A stretch of DNA of 39,584 nt from an uncultured Veillonellaceae bacterium (GCA_900314825.1 OMWS01000034.1:1-39584), one strand, 5' to 3'. Shown: positions 8,892 through 16,236, counted from the first letter of the stretch. Numbers and translations are program-made. The notes: generated from the sequence alone by a model not told the origin.

Positions 8892-8920
8892 TTGTGATTT
8901 GCTAGACAAAATTGTACAAT
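8892..8920 (+). promoter_or_regulatory. Promoter and likely autoregulatory operator of the relB/relE pair
   Basis: TTGTGA (8892-8897), 17-base spacer, TACAAT (8915-8920). The -10 is the right half of a perfect 10-bp palindrome, ATTGTACAAT (8911-8920). This is a natural operator for the ribbon-helix-helix antitoxin encoded downstream (inference). Confidence 0.68.
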
Positions 8921-8940
8921 AGAGCAAAGGCGGTGATCGT

Positions 8941-9237
8941 ATGAAAGATGCAACAGTCAGTGCACGCGTGGAATGTGATGTGAAGAAAGAAGCCGAGCGT
9001 ATTTTGCAACAACTTGGGATTCCTGTTTCTGTCGTTATCAACTCGCTTTATCGTCAGATTATTTACAAGCGGGGCATTCCATTTGCGATGACCGTTCCGA
9101 ACGCACCACGTACGCTCGATGCGATGACGGCAGATGAACTCGATGCGATGCTAGCGCATAGCTATGCGCAATCGATGGCGGGGAAAGGCCGATCTGCTGA
9201 TAGCGTTTTTGACGATTTGGAAAGAGGCCTCTGTTGA
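8941..9237 (+). CDS. RelB/DinJ family antitoxin
   Basis: 98 residues. The N-terminal third (TVSARVECDVKKEAERIL...GIPVSVVINSLYRQI) is the ribbon-helix-helix DNA-binding module of RelB/DinJ antitoxins. The C-terminal part (TADELDAML onward) is acidic and would wrap the toxin. It should neutralise the downstream RelE-like toxin and repress the shared promoter. Its stop codon abuts the toxin ATG with no spacer. The pair stands alone between two matching terminators, after the conserved Bacillus-like block has ended, as an acquired cassette would. Confidence 0.88.
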   Translation: MKDATVSARVECDVKKEAERILQQLGIPVSVVINSLYRQIIYKRGIPFAMTVPNAPRTLDAMTADELDAMLAHSYAQSMAGKGRSADSVFDDLERGLC

Positions 9238-9573
9238 ATGAAGACCTATGAAATCATCATCACGCCCGACGCAGAAGGAGATTTGCGGCAGTTGCGCGAC
9301 TATATCGCAGGAACATTGGAGGCTCCGATAACCGCACGTGCATTCCTTCACATGATGCGCGGAGAAATCCAGACACTCAAAGAAATGCCGGAGCGTTCAC
9401 GGCTCGTTGATCAGGAACCGTGGCATTCGCGTGGAGTCCGAAAGCTCTTTGTCAAAAATTTCATCGTGTATTATCGCGTAGCGGAAGATGCGAGTCGCGT
9501 GTATGTGATGAATGTGATTTATGGGAAGCGCGATCAATTGAAAGCTTTGAGAGAATTGATTTTGCATGATTGA
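9238..9573 (+). CDS. RelE/ParE superfamily toxin
   Basis: 111 residues with the RelE/ParE fold plan: ITPDAEGDLRQLRDYI helix, an MPERSRLV segment, then RKLFVKNFIVYYRV and VYVMNVIYGKRD strands. RelE-like members cleave mRNA on the ribosome and ParE-like members poison gyrase; the sequence alone does not settle which. The VMNVIYGKRDQ ending is common in ParE/RelE-like toxins paired with RelB antitoxins. It starts directly after the antitoxin stop, with a weak AGAGG site inside the antitoxin gene. Confidence 0.87.
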   Translation: MKTYEIIITPDAEGDLRQLRDYIAGTLEAPITARAFLHMMRGEIQTLKEMPERSRLVDQEPWHSRGVRKLFVKNFIVYYRVAEDASRVYVMNVIYGKRDQLKALRELILHD

Positions 9574-9582
9574 TGGAACGAA

Positions 9583-9626
9583 AGCAGCCCGCCTGCGTTA
9601 CGATGGACGCAGGCGGGCTGCTTTTG
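9583..9626 (+). terminator. Terminator of the toxin gene (copy 2 of the duplicated hairpin)
   Basis: The same 40 bases as 8771-8810 apart from one C-to-T change at the stem top, followed by TTTTGTG. It closes the toxin-antitoxin cassette. Confidence 0.9.
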
Positions 9627-9713
9627 TGTTCATCTTTTGGGGGTTGATGAACACAAGGCCCACAGAAAGCCTTTTGGAAATCCCATTACTTTGTTCTCTT
9701 TTATGTGTGAAAG

Positions 9714-9862
9714 CCTCCCCCTCTGGGGGAGGTGCCGAGCGAATGCGAGGCGGAGAGGGTCATGTAGTTACGAGATTCACGATTCTATCGAAAGAATAGA
9801 GAATTGACGTAGGCCGCTACCCTCTCCGACCCCTTCGGGGCCACCTCCCCCAGAGGGGAGGC
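9714..9862. repeat. Intergenic inverted repeat element, complete copy
   Basis: Two arms face each other over 149 bases. The left arm is CCTCCCC-hairpin-GGTG-variable hairpin-CGGAGAGGGT; the right arm is its inverted counterpart, ACCCTCTCCG to GGGGAGG. Between them is an AT-rich hairpin (TTCTATCGAAAGAAT). It fills most of the gap between the convergent toxin gene and PTS IIA gene and could terminate transcription from both sides (inference). Nothing coding is seen in this gap. Confidence 0.85.
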
Positions 9863-9876
9863 GTAGGTTGAGGTGC

Positions 9877-10218
9877 TTATTTCGATAGCTCCGCAACTTT
9901 TTCCTCTAATGCCTCGATGCGCTTGTAACTCGCGATGAATTCGAGCGCGATGGTCTTGAAGGCTTCGGCGCTCATGAGCTGGTCTTCGGCGTGCACCATG
10001 AGGAGGCCGAGAGGGCCGAGGTCCCCGCTGGCTTCTTTTTCCAAGAGGCCGGCGTGCGCCTTGTGGCCTTCGACGAAGTTTTCATCGCCTTCTTGGATGA
10101 GCTTTTCAGCGCGGTCGATGTCGCCGTTTTTCGCGGCGCCGATCGCTTCGATGTACGAGCTCTTGGCCGTGCCGACGGCCGAGATGATCTGGAATGCGGT
10201 GAGTTCAAGTCCTTCCAT
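9877..10218 (-). CDS. PTS lactose/cellobiose-family IIA component, orphan
   Basis: 113 all-helical residues of the PTS IIA Lac/Chb family. The phosphorylated histidine is H76 within LMVHAEDQLM, the family signature. The GHKAHAGLLEKEA helix (51-63) and a C-terminal coiled-coil helix complete the trimeric bundle. In this family IIA passes phosphate from HPr to IIB, but no IIB, IIC or glycosidase gene is nearby. It may therefore serve a distant transporter or have a regulatory role. Ribosome site AAGGAGAG precedes the ATG. It lies 40 bases downstream of an unknown coiled-coil gene and is probably co-transcribed with it. Confidence 0.9.
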   Translation of the reverse strand: MEGLELTAFQIISAVGTAKSSYIEAIGAAKNGDIDRAEKLIQEGDENFVEGHKAHAGLLEKEASGDLGPLGLLMVHAEDQLMSAEAFKTIALEFIASYKRIEALEEKVAELSK

Positions 10219-10258
10219 TGGTGGTCTCTCCTTCTGTCAATGAAAAAATATGGTTGGC

Positions 10259-10699
10259 TCAGTTCTTGCGGAACTTCAGCGTCTTGTGATCGGCTTTCGC
10301 CTTCTGGATGAGCTCTTTGAGCCGCTCGATGTTTTTCTTGTGGCGCGTGATCGCGAAGCCGATGCGCGTGTGCTCTTCCTCGGTGAATTCGTCGCTCTCG
10401 TACGCGGCCTCGATGCGATGGAGGCGCGCCGTGACGTCATCGAGCTCGTCCGTCAGCAGCTTTTCTTCTTGCAGCGCGCAGCCATAGACCGCGCGGAGCT
10501 GGTCCTTGACGTAGTCGGCGTAGCCCGGCTCGCCCGATGCGGCCTCGAGGCGCTTTGCCATCATATAGATGATGTCGTACGGGCTCTCGGCGCGGTGGAT
10601 CATGTCGAGGATCGCCATCTTCATCTGCTGCTCTTTGCCATGCGGCTGCGTGATGACGGGGTCGAGGGTTTCATTTTCGTTTGCATTTGTCTCTGTCAT
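10259..10699 (-). CDS. Unknown helical/coiled-coil protein
   Basis: 146 residues; no family recognised. It is highly charged and predicted almost entirely helical, with a likely coiled coil from about residue 80 to 140 (EEKLLTDELDDVTARLHRIEAAYE and the Lys/Glu-rich tail). There is no signal peptide or membrane segment. It has its own promoter and a GAAAGGATG ribosome site, and precedes the PTS IIA gene by 40 bases. Co-expression with a IIA subunit is the only functional hint. Confidence 0.75.
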   Translation of the reverse strand: MTETNANENETLDPVITQPHGKEQQMKMAILDMIHRAESPYDIIYMMAKRLEAASGEPGYADYVKDQLRAVYGCALQEEKLLTDELDDVTARLHRIEAAYESDEFTEEEHTRIGFAITRHKKNIERLKELIQKAKADHKTLKFRKN

Positions 10700-10729
10700 G
10701 CGGATGCATCCTTTCCACTTTGTACCTTT

Positions 10730-10758
10730 ATTCTATTACAAATCATGCAGTTTGTCAT
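10730..10758 (-). promoter_or_regulatory. Promoter for the minus-strand PTS IIA operon
   Basis: On the minus strand: ATGACA (10758-10753), 17-base spacer, TAGAAT (10735-10730). It is divergent from the brnQ promoter, about 27 bases apart. Confidence 0.65.
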
Positions 10759-10784
10759 GGAAAGAAATTTTATGCAAAAAGTCT

Positions 10785-10813
10785 TTGCCACGCGGACACG
10801 AACGTGCTATACT
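10785..10813 (+). promoter_or_regulatory. Promoter for brnQ
   Basis: TTGCCA (10785-10790), 17-base spacer, TATACT (10808-10813) with an extended TGC. Confidence 0.78.
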
Positions 10814-10867
10814 ATTGGAAGTTTGAAACGCTACGTGAAAAAATCTTATGAAAGAGGCAATGTTTTC

Positions 10868-12208
10868 ATGAATCAGCTCAAGAAAACGGAGCTCCTCGCC
10901 TTGGGGCTCATGATGTTTTCCATCTTCTTTGGCGCGGGCAACTTGATTTTCCCGCCGGCGCTCGGCCAGGCGGCAGGCTCGCATCTCGGCATGGCCATGC
11001 TCGGCTTCCTCGCGACGGGCGTCGGCCTGCCGCTCCTCGGCGTCGTCGCCATCGCGCTCGCGGGCGGCCGCTACATCGAGCTCATCCACACGCGCATGTA
11101 TCCGTGGTTCGCGACGGCGCTGCTCGTCATCCTCTATCTCGTCATCGGTCCGCTGTTCGCCATGCCGCGCACGGGCGCCGTGTCGTTTGAGATCGGCATC
11201 CGTCCGTTCCTCGACGCAGGCAGCATCACAGCAGGGCAGGCGATTTACACGGCGCTGTTCTTCGGCGCGGCGTATTATCTTGCGCTGAATCCGAACAAGC
11301 TCATGGACCGCATTGGCAAGATGCTGACGCCGATCCTGCTCGTCTTCCTCGTCGTGCTCATCGCGCGCACGCTGATCGCGCCGCTCGGCGGGATCCTCGA
11401 TGCGACGGGCGCGTACGTTGCCGCGCCGTTCGCGCAGGGCTTCCAGGACGGCTATCAGACGATGGACCTCCTCGCGACGATCGCCATCGGCACGATCGTC
11501 GTCAATGCGGCGCGCATGCGCGGCGTCGAGGGCAAGCGTGCGCTCGGCGAAGTCACGCTGCTCTCCGGCCTCATCTCCGTCGTGCTCATGAGTGCGATCT
11601 ACCTCTCGCTCTCGTACCTTGGCGCGACGAGCGCCGCCGTGCTCGGCCATTCGGAAAATGGCGGCCAGCTGCTCGCATCCGCCGTCGGCCTGCTCTTTGG
11701 CCCGTGGGGCAACCTGCTCCTCGCCGTCATCATCGCGCTCGCGTGCCTCACGACGTGCTGCGGCATCACGAGCGGCGCGGCGTGGTTCTTCAACAAATTG
11801 TTCCACAACAAGATTTCTTATGAGCGCCTGCTCCTCGGCTTCCTCATCTTCTCGTTTGCCGTCTCGAACGTCGGCCTCACGCAGATCATCGCGCTCGCTG
11901 TGCCGTTCCTGCTGCTCATCTATCCGCTCGTCATCGTCTTCGTCGTGCTGTCGCTGTTCGATGGCATCATCGGCAGCCGCCCGGGCATCTATCGCGGCGC
12001 GCTCCTGACGACGCTCGCCTTCAGCGCCATCGACGCGCTTTCGGCAGCCGGCCTCGGCCTGCCGGCCATCACCGGCATCCTGTCCGCGTATGTGCCGTTC
12101 TACGGCATCCAGATGGGCTGGCTCGTCCCCGCTCTCCTCGGCGCCCTCGTCGGCGGCATCTTCAGCGCGACAGAAACAGCACCCGTCGTCGAAGCGGAAA
12201 AAGGCTGA
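10868..12208 (+). CDS. brnQ: Branched-chain amino acid:cation symporter (LIVCS family)
   Basis: 446 residues, about 12 hydrophobic membrane spans. The N-terminal LALGLMMFSIFFGAGNLIFPPALGQ is the hallmark of BrnQ carriers, which import Leu, Ile and Val with Na+ or H+ across the cytoplasmic membrane. The open frame extends upstream to 10250, but that part overlaps the divergent genes and precedes the promoter at 10785-10813. ATG 10868 with AGAGG about 8 bases upstream is the real start. It is monocistronic, ending in a strong terminator. Confidence 0.94.
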   Translation: MNQLKKTELLALGLMMFSIFFGAGNLIFPPALGQAAGSHLGMAMLGFLATGVGLPLLGVVAIALAGGRYIELIHTRMYPWFATALLVILYLVIGPLFAMPRTGAVSFEIGIRPFLDAGSITAGQAIYTALFFGAAYYLALNPNKLMDRIGKMLTPILLVFLVVLIARTLIAPLGGILDATGAYVAAPFAQGFQDGYQTMDLLATIAIGTIVVNAARMRGVEGKRALGEVTLLSGLISVVLMSAIYLSLSYLGATSAAVLGHSENGGQLLASAVGLLFGPWGNLLLAVIIALACLTTCCGITSGAAWFFNKLFHNKISYERLLLGFLIFSFAVSNVGLTQIIALAVPFLLLIYPLVIVFVVLSLFDGIIGSRPGIYRGALLTTLAFSAIDALSAAGLGLPAITGILSAYVPFYGIQMGWLVPALLGALVGGIFSATETAPVVEAEKG

Positions 12209-12217
12209 CGACTCTCC

Positions 12218-12290
12218 ACAGCCCCCCTCATCGAGGAGGGAGGGCCACGAAGTTGCAGGGGGTGTCCCCTGTAGGCAGTAACAATTCGCA
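12218..12290. repeat. Degenerate relative of the intergenic repeat family
   Basis: CCCCCCTC-ATC-GAGGAGGGAGGG and CAGGGGGTGTCCCCTG hairpins resemble the arms inside the MITE at 28918. The CTTCCGCGGGTGCGA string just after it (12300) recurs near 27892. It is probably a remnant; boundaries are uncertain. Confidence 0.38.
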
Positions 12291-12296
12291 ACACAA

Positions 12297-12337
12297 AAAC
12301 TTCCGCGGGTGCGACTGAGCATTCGCGGAAGTTTTTT
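12297..12337 (+). terminator. Terminator after brnQ
   Basis: 10-bp stem AACTTCCGCG / CGCGGAAGTT, 16-base loop, six T. Confidence 0.88.
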
Positions 12338-12347
12338 CGCTTTTTGA

Positions 12348-12377
12348 TTTAAGTTTTCTTCACAAATGACGATATAG
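12348..12377 (+). promoter_or_regulatory. Sigma-28 (flagellar) type promoter, first flagellin
   Basis: TTTAAGTTTT at 12348-12357 and GACGATATAG at 12368-12377, close to the SigD/FliA pattern TAAA-N15-GCCGATAT. The same TTTAAGTTTT and CGATATAG blocks, with the same 22-base offset, precede the second flagellin. Class III flagellar control is therefore likely. Confidence 0.75.
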
Positions 12378-12417
12378 AGAATAGCGAAGTTATCTCCATG
12401 GAAGGAGCAGATCCAAA

Positions 12418-14196
12418 ATGGCCATGATCATCAAAAATAACGAGTCGGCGACCAGCGCGCTGAACACGCTCAAGAAAAACAGCGACAGCCTCGCGAAAGA
12501 CCTCAAGAAAGTCTCGTCCGGCATGAAAATCAATGGTGCGGCGGACGATGCATCAGGATATTCCATCAGCGAGCGCATGCGCGTGCAGCTCCGCGGCCTC
12601 GAGCAGGACAATGCGAACGCACAGAATGCGACGAGCCTGCTGAAGACGGCGGACGGTGCCATCCGCTCGTCGCTCGACATCCTGAAGACGATGAAGGAAA
12701 AAGCGATCAACGCGGCGAACGACACGAACACGGACATCGACCGCGCGACGATCCAAAAAGAGCTCGACCAGTCCATTGACCAGCTCAATGACAATGCAGA
12801 TGTCACGTTCAACGGCAAGCGCCTCTTTGACGGCTCGGCTGACACAGGCCACGACGTCAAGCAAACGATTGTCAAAGCACTGAACAGTGAGTGGATCGAT
12901 TCGAGCTTGCAACTCGTCAAGGATACGTATGGCATCTCGTTCCAGGATGACACGGCGACGCAGCGCGACATGAAGCTGAAATTCGTCAACACGGGCGGCA
13001 ACGACCTCGCGTCCGTATCCTGGATGCAGGACAGCGACGGCCACGCGCAAGATCTGACGCTCAATGTCAACATGGACTACTATGCGAAATTGGACCAGAC
13101 CGACCCGAACGGCAGCACGGCATCGGCAGGCGCTGGTTTCCTCGATCGTACGCTTGCGCATGAATTTACGCATGCGGTCATGGCGTCCAATATCAAAGGG
13201 ATGGGCAATCTGCCCGTCTATATCGTCGAGGGCGCGGCGGAGTACACGCACGGTATCGATGATGAGCGCGCATCCACGCTGCTCAAGCTCGATGCCTCGA
13301 TGATTGCGGATCGGAATACGAAGGGGACGCAATCACCAAAAGACGAGTATGCGTATGTCGTCGGCTACGCTTTCATGCATTACCTCAATGCAAAAGGCGG
13401 TCATGACGGCATGGCCATGAAGCGCTTGATGTCGACACTTGTCAGTAGAGGCGGAACGCAGGCAGGCTTGGACGCGGCGGTCGCCGCTGCGACGAAGGGC
13501 ACGTTTGCGACAGAAAATGATGCCATGACAGCCTTCCAAAAGGATCTTGCGGCCGCGAAGGACACAAAATCCTTCCTCAGAGATTCCTGCGACATCGACC
13601 TAGACAATCTGGAAGATACCGGCTCGGCGACCGGCTCGAAGTCGTGGAACGGTGAAGAAGCTGATGACAAAGAAGTCGTCCTCGAAGGCCAGTCCACGAG
13701 CTACTGGTGGTATCCATCGGCGCGCAAGACGACGATCGAAGGCCTGACGATGGACTGGGGCGACTACCCGCCGCCGGACCTCACGAATGCAGGCTTCCGC
13801 TTCCAGATCGGCACGAAAGCGAACCAGAACATTTTCGCGGCGTTCTCCGACATCCATGCGAACGCGCTCGGCGTCCGGAGCGACGAGGGCAAGAACGTCT
13901 CCGTCGCGACGCGCGCCGACGCGAAACGCGCCATCACGATCTTCGACCGCTCCATCCGCAAGGCGCTCGACCAGGCGACGACGATCGGCGCGCTCGCGAG
14001 CCGCATGAGCTACACGCAGAGCAACCTCACGACGGCGGCGGAAAACGTCCAGTCGTCCGAATCCACGATCCGCGACGCCGACATGGCGAAGGAAATGACG
14101 AACTACACGAAAGACAACGTCCTCATGCAGGCCGCGCAATCCATGCTCGCGCAGGCGAACCAGAGCTCGAGCGGCGTGCTGAGCTTGCTGCAATAA
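12418..14196 (+). CDS. Flagellinolysin: flagellin with an internal zinc metallopeptidase domain
   Basis: 592 residues. Residues 1-140 and about 460-592 are canonical flagellin D0/D1 regions (SSGMKINGAADDASGYSIS; C-terminal MLAQANQSSSGVLSLLQ). They closely match the neighbouring flagellin. The variable region between them holds a gluzincin-type protease site: HEFTH at 248-252, with E249 catalytic and H248/H252 zinc ligands. A downstream IVEGAAEYTHG (E271, or less likely E275) would supply the third ligand, and a DEYAYVVGYAFMHYL helix follows near 325-340. This matches the flagellinolysin concept described in clostridia, where proteolytic flagellins build enzymatic filaments. Surface-exposed copies would digest host or neighbour proteins. 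The domain is intact, with no stop or frameshift. A sigma-28 promoter and GGAAGGAG site precede ATG. Confidence 0.92.
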   Translation: MAMIIKNNESATSALNTLKKNSDSLAKDLKKVSSGMKINGAADDASGYSISERMRVQLRGLEQDNANAQNATSLLKTADGAIRSSLDILKTMKEKAINAANDTNTDIDRATIQKELDQSIDQLNDNADVTFNGKRLFDGSADTGHDVKQTIVKALNSEWIDSSLQLVKDTYGISFQDDTATQRDMKLKFVNTGGNDLASVSWMQDSDGHAQDLTLNVNMDYYAKLDQTDPNGSTASAGAGFLDRTLAHEFTHAVMASNIKGMGNLPVYIVEGAAEYTHGIDDERASTLLKLDASMIADRNTKGTQSPKDEYAYVVGYAFMHYLNAKGGHDGMAMKRLMSTLVSRGGTQAGLDAAVAAATKGTFATENDAMTAFQKDLAAAKDTKSFLRDSCDIDLDNLEDTGSATGSKSWNGEEADDKEVVLEGQSTSYWWYPSARKTTIEGLTMDWGDYPPPDLTNAGFRFQIGTKANQNIFAAFSDIHANALGVRSDEGKNVSVATRADAKRAITIFDRSIRKALDQATTIGALASRMSYTQSNLTTAAENVQSSESTIRDADMAKEMTNYTKDNVLMQAAQSMLAQANQSSSGVLSLLQ

Positions 14197-14224
14197 ATCA
14201 AAGTAGCACCAGGCGGCTGTCTTG

Positions 14225-14233
14225 TGGTAAAAT
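14225..14233 (+). promoter_or_regulatory. Possible -10 element of the second toxin-antitoxin pair
   Basis: TGGTAAAAT, an extended -10, lies about 37 bases before the antitoxin ATG. No convincing -35 is visible. No clear terminator separates it from the flagellin stop at 14196, so read-through from flagellin is possible. Confidence 0.4.
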
Positions 14234-14269
14234 GATGGTACAAAAAATGTTGTGAAGGAGGCGGTTGCG

Positions 14270-14500
14270 ATGGTGGTTTCCGTTGATTTGAATGAACGCG
14301 ATGCGCAGGCAGTTGCGAGCTATGCAGAACGAAAAGGTCTGTCTTTGTCCGAGATGCTGGCGCAAATCGTACGAGAATACACGGCGATGGACGATGGAGC
14401 GACGGAAACGATGCGAGCCGTCGACGACGTGAACCACCATCGGAATCTCAGCCGTTCGTTTTCTTCCGTCGAGGAACTGATGGAGGAACTGAATGCTTGA
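14270..14500 (+). CDS. Ribbon-helix-helix antitoxin (DUF6290/RelB-like)
   Basis: 76 residues. The N-terminal MVVSVDLNERDAQAVASYAERKGLSLSEMLAQIV has the ribbon-helix-helix pattern (beta strand, two helices) of small antitoxins paired with RelE/YafQ toxins. The C-terminal tail with SSVEELMEEL would contact the toxin. ATG 14270 follows AAGGAGG by 8 bases; the longer frame from GTG 14252 would put the ribosome site inside the gene. It overlaps the toxin gene by 8 bases, so the two are coupled. It sits between two flagellin genes. Confidence 0.8.
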   Translation: MVVSVDLNERDAQAVASYAERKGLSLSEMLAQIVREYTAMDDGATETMRAVDDVNHHRNLSRSFSSVEELMEELNA

Positions 14501-14768
14501 CATCCGGTATCGCAAGCAGTTCAAGAAAGATTACAAACGTGCATTGAAACAACCAGGGCACACGCCGGAACGGTTTCAGGCAGTCGTGGAACTCTTGGTG
14601 AACGAACAGGAATTGCCTGAGAAATATCACGACCATGCACTGACAGGTGACTACATCGGTTTCCGTGAATGTCATATTCTGCCCGACTGGCTGCTGATTT
14701 ACAAGATCGAAAAAGAGATTCTGACGCTCACGCTGACGCGGACGGGGAGCCACAGCGAATTGTTTTGA
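14493..14768 (+). CDS. YafQ-family type II toxin (RelE superfamily mRNA interferase)
   Basis: 91 residues, the standard YafQ length. KQFKKDYKRALKQ at the N terminus, HDHALTGDYIGFRECHILPDWLLIYKI in the middle, and the C-terminal TRTGSHSELF carry the histidines, aspartate, arginine and final phenylalanine typical of YafQ active sites. Such toxins cut mRNA in the ribosomal A site. The 8-base overlap with the antitoxin indicates one operon. The active site looks intact, so the pair is probably functional. Confidence 0.9.
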   Translation: MLDIRYRKQFKKDYKRALKQPGHTPERFQAVVELLVNEQELPEKYHDHALTGDYIGFRECHILPDWLLIYKIEKEILTLTLTRTGSHSELF

Positions 14769-14790
14769 AAAATTCCTTTGCAATTTTTCA

Positions 14791-14820
14791 TTTAAGTTTT
14801 GCGATTTTCGTCCGATATAG
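14791..14820 (+). promoter_or_regulatory. Sigma-28 type promoter, second flagellin
   Basis: TTTAAGTTTT (14791-14800) and TCCGATATAG (14811-14820), the same spacing as at 12348. A TATAAT-like block directly after it could also act with sigma-A. Confidence 0.8.
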
Positions 14821-14885
14821 TATAATAGAAGAGGCGGCTCGGCAGGGACGCCGGGTCTTGTGAAAAGGAAGGAGAGACTGCTGCT

Positions 14886-16196
14886 ATGGCAATGGTCGTG
14901 AAAAATAATCTCAGCGCGAAGAATACGCTGAACCAGCTCAATAAAAATGAGAAAGCAACATCGAAAGATCTGAAGAAGCTCGCGTCCGGCATGCGCATCA
15001 ACAGCGCAGGGGATGACGCGTCTGGTCTCTCCATCTCGGAACGTATGGAAGTGCAGCTCCGTTCGCTCGAGCAGGACAACCAGAATTCGCAGAACGGCGC
15101 CAGCTTGCTGAAGACGGCCGAAGGCGCTGTCCAGTCCACGGTGGAAATCCTCCGCACGCTGAAGGAGAAAGCCATCAACGCGGCGAACGACACGAACACG
15201 GATGACGACCGCGCGACGATGCAGAAAGAATTCGAGCAGTCCATCCAGCAGATCGATGAAAACGCGCAGCAGACGTACAATGGGCTGACGCTCGTGGATG
15301 GGTCGAAAGATAATCATGTCCCAGAGCCAGGCACGTATACATCTTTGACGAATGAAACGCTTTCTTCGGATACGGATGCCTTTACGTATATGACAGATCT
15401 CAAGGACAGCGATGGCAACAGCTTGCGCATCGATTCGAGCGATACCATGACGGTTTCGTACGTCATGAATGGTAAGACGCAGGTAGCTTCCACGAAAGTG
15501 GGAGATATTATGATTAATGGCATTTTTCGGTATACGGTGGGTGATTCGGATATTATCCTGCGCACACCAGTCAACAATACGGTCGGCGAGAATGAGTTTG
15601 GCGAGACTGTCATGAATCCGTCCGGGAAGACGGCATTGACCTTCATGGCGCAGCAACCAGGCGTCGATCATCAGATTGCCGGCCTGACCATTACCTTCCA
15701 AGACCGATATGGCACGGCAAAGCGCTATGCAAATGCGCTGTTCAATAATTTCCGCGAGACGGTTCGTGCGAAAGACCCGTCGGATGACAATGCCATCGAC
15801 TTGCAGATCGGCACGAAGTCGAACCAAGCCGTCCGCACGGGCCTGACGGATATGCGCTCGCGGGCGCTCGGCCTCCGATCGACGGACGGTGAAATCCTCT
15901 CCATCACGTCGCAGGAAAAGGCAAATGCGGCCATCAATGTCTTAGACAATGCCTTGGCGAAAGCACTGAACCAGCAGACAGATCTCGGTTCCGTCCAGAG
16001 CCGCCTCAGCTATACGTCATCGAATATCGTCACGGCGAGCGAGAACACGACGAACTCGATGTCTGTCATCCGGGATGCCGATATGGCAGCAGAGATGACG
16101 AGCTATACGAAGAACAATGTGCTTACGCAGGCGGCACAATCCATGCTGGCACAGGCCAACCAGAGTAGTAGTTCCGTCCTCAGCCTGTTGCAGTAA
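14886..16196 (+). CDS. Flagellin
   Basis: 436 residues. The conserved N-terminal D0/D1 (residues 1-140, SGMRINSAGDDASGLSISERM) and C-terminal D1/D0 (about 305-436, ending in MLAQANQSSSSVLSLLQ) are nearly the same as in the upstream protease flagellin. The variable centre (about 141-290) is a beta-rich, Thr/Ser-rich segment with no HExxH site, so this is the structural filament subunit. The centre is visibly less GC-rich than the two ends, as is common for flagellin variable regions under diversifying exchange. GGAAGGAG precedes the ATG, and a strong terminator follows. Confidence 0.95.
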   Translation: MAMVVKNNLSAKNTLNQLNKNEKATSKDLKKLASGMRINSAGDDASGLSISERMEVQLRSLEQDNQNSQNGASLLKTAEGAVQSTVEILRTLKEKAINAANDTNTDDDRATMQKEFEQSIQQIDENAQQTYNGLTLVDGSKDNHVPEPGTYTSLTNETLSSDTDAFTYMTDLKDSDGNSLRIDSSDTMTVSYVMNGKTQVASTKVGDIMINGIFRYTVGDSDIILRTPVNNTVGENEFGETVMNPSGKTALTFMAQQPGVDHQIAGLTITFQDRYGTAKRYANALFNNFRETVRAKDPSDDNAIDLQIGTKSNQAVRTGLTDMRSRALGLRSTDGEILSITSQEKANAAINVLDNALAKALNQQTDLGSVQSRLSYTSSNIVTASENTTNSMSVIRDADMAAEMTSYTKNNVLTQAAQSMLAQANQSSSSVLSLLQ

Positions 16197-16205
16197 CAAC
16201 GTGCA

Positions 16206-16236
16206 GGAGCTGTCGCAGAGGCGACAGCTCTCTTTT
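16206..16236 (+). terminator. Terminator after flagellin
   Basis: A 10-bp perfect stem GAGCTGTCGC / GCGACAGCTC with a 4-base loop, then TCTTTT. Confidence 0.88.

Noticed and set aside
10250..10867. N-terminal extension of the brnQ open frame
   Set aside because: It overlaps the minus-strand genes and precedes the brnQ promoter; BrnQ proteins begin at the MNQLKKTELLALGLM position.
14498..14500. Frameshift between antitoxin and toxin near the flagellin
   Set aside because: The 8-base overlap is normal translational coupling; both proteins are full length and intact.
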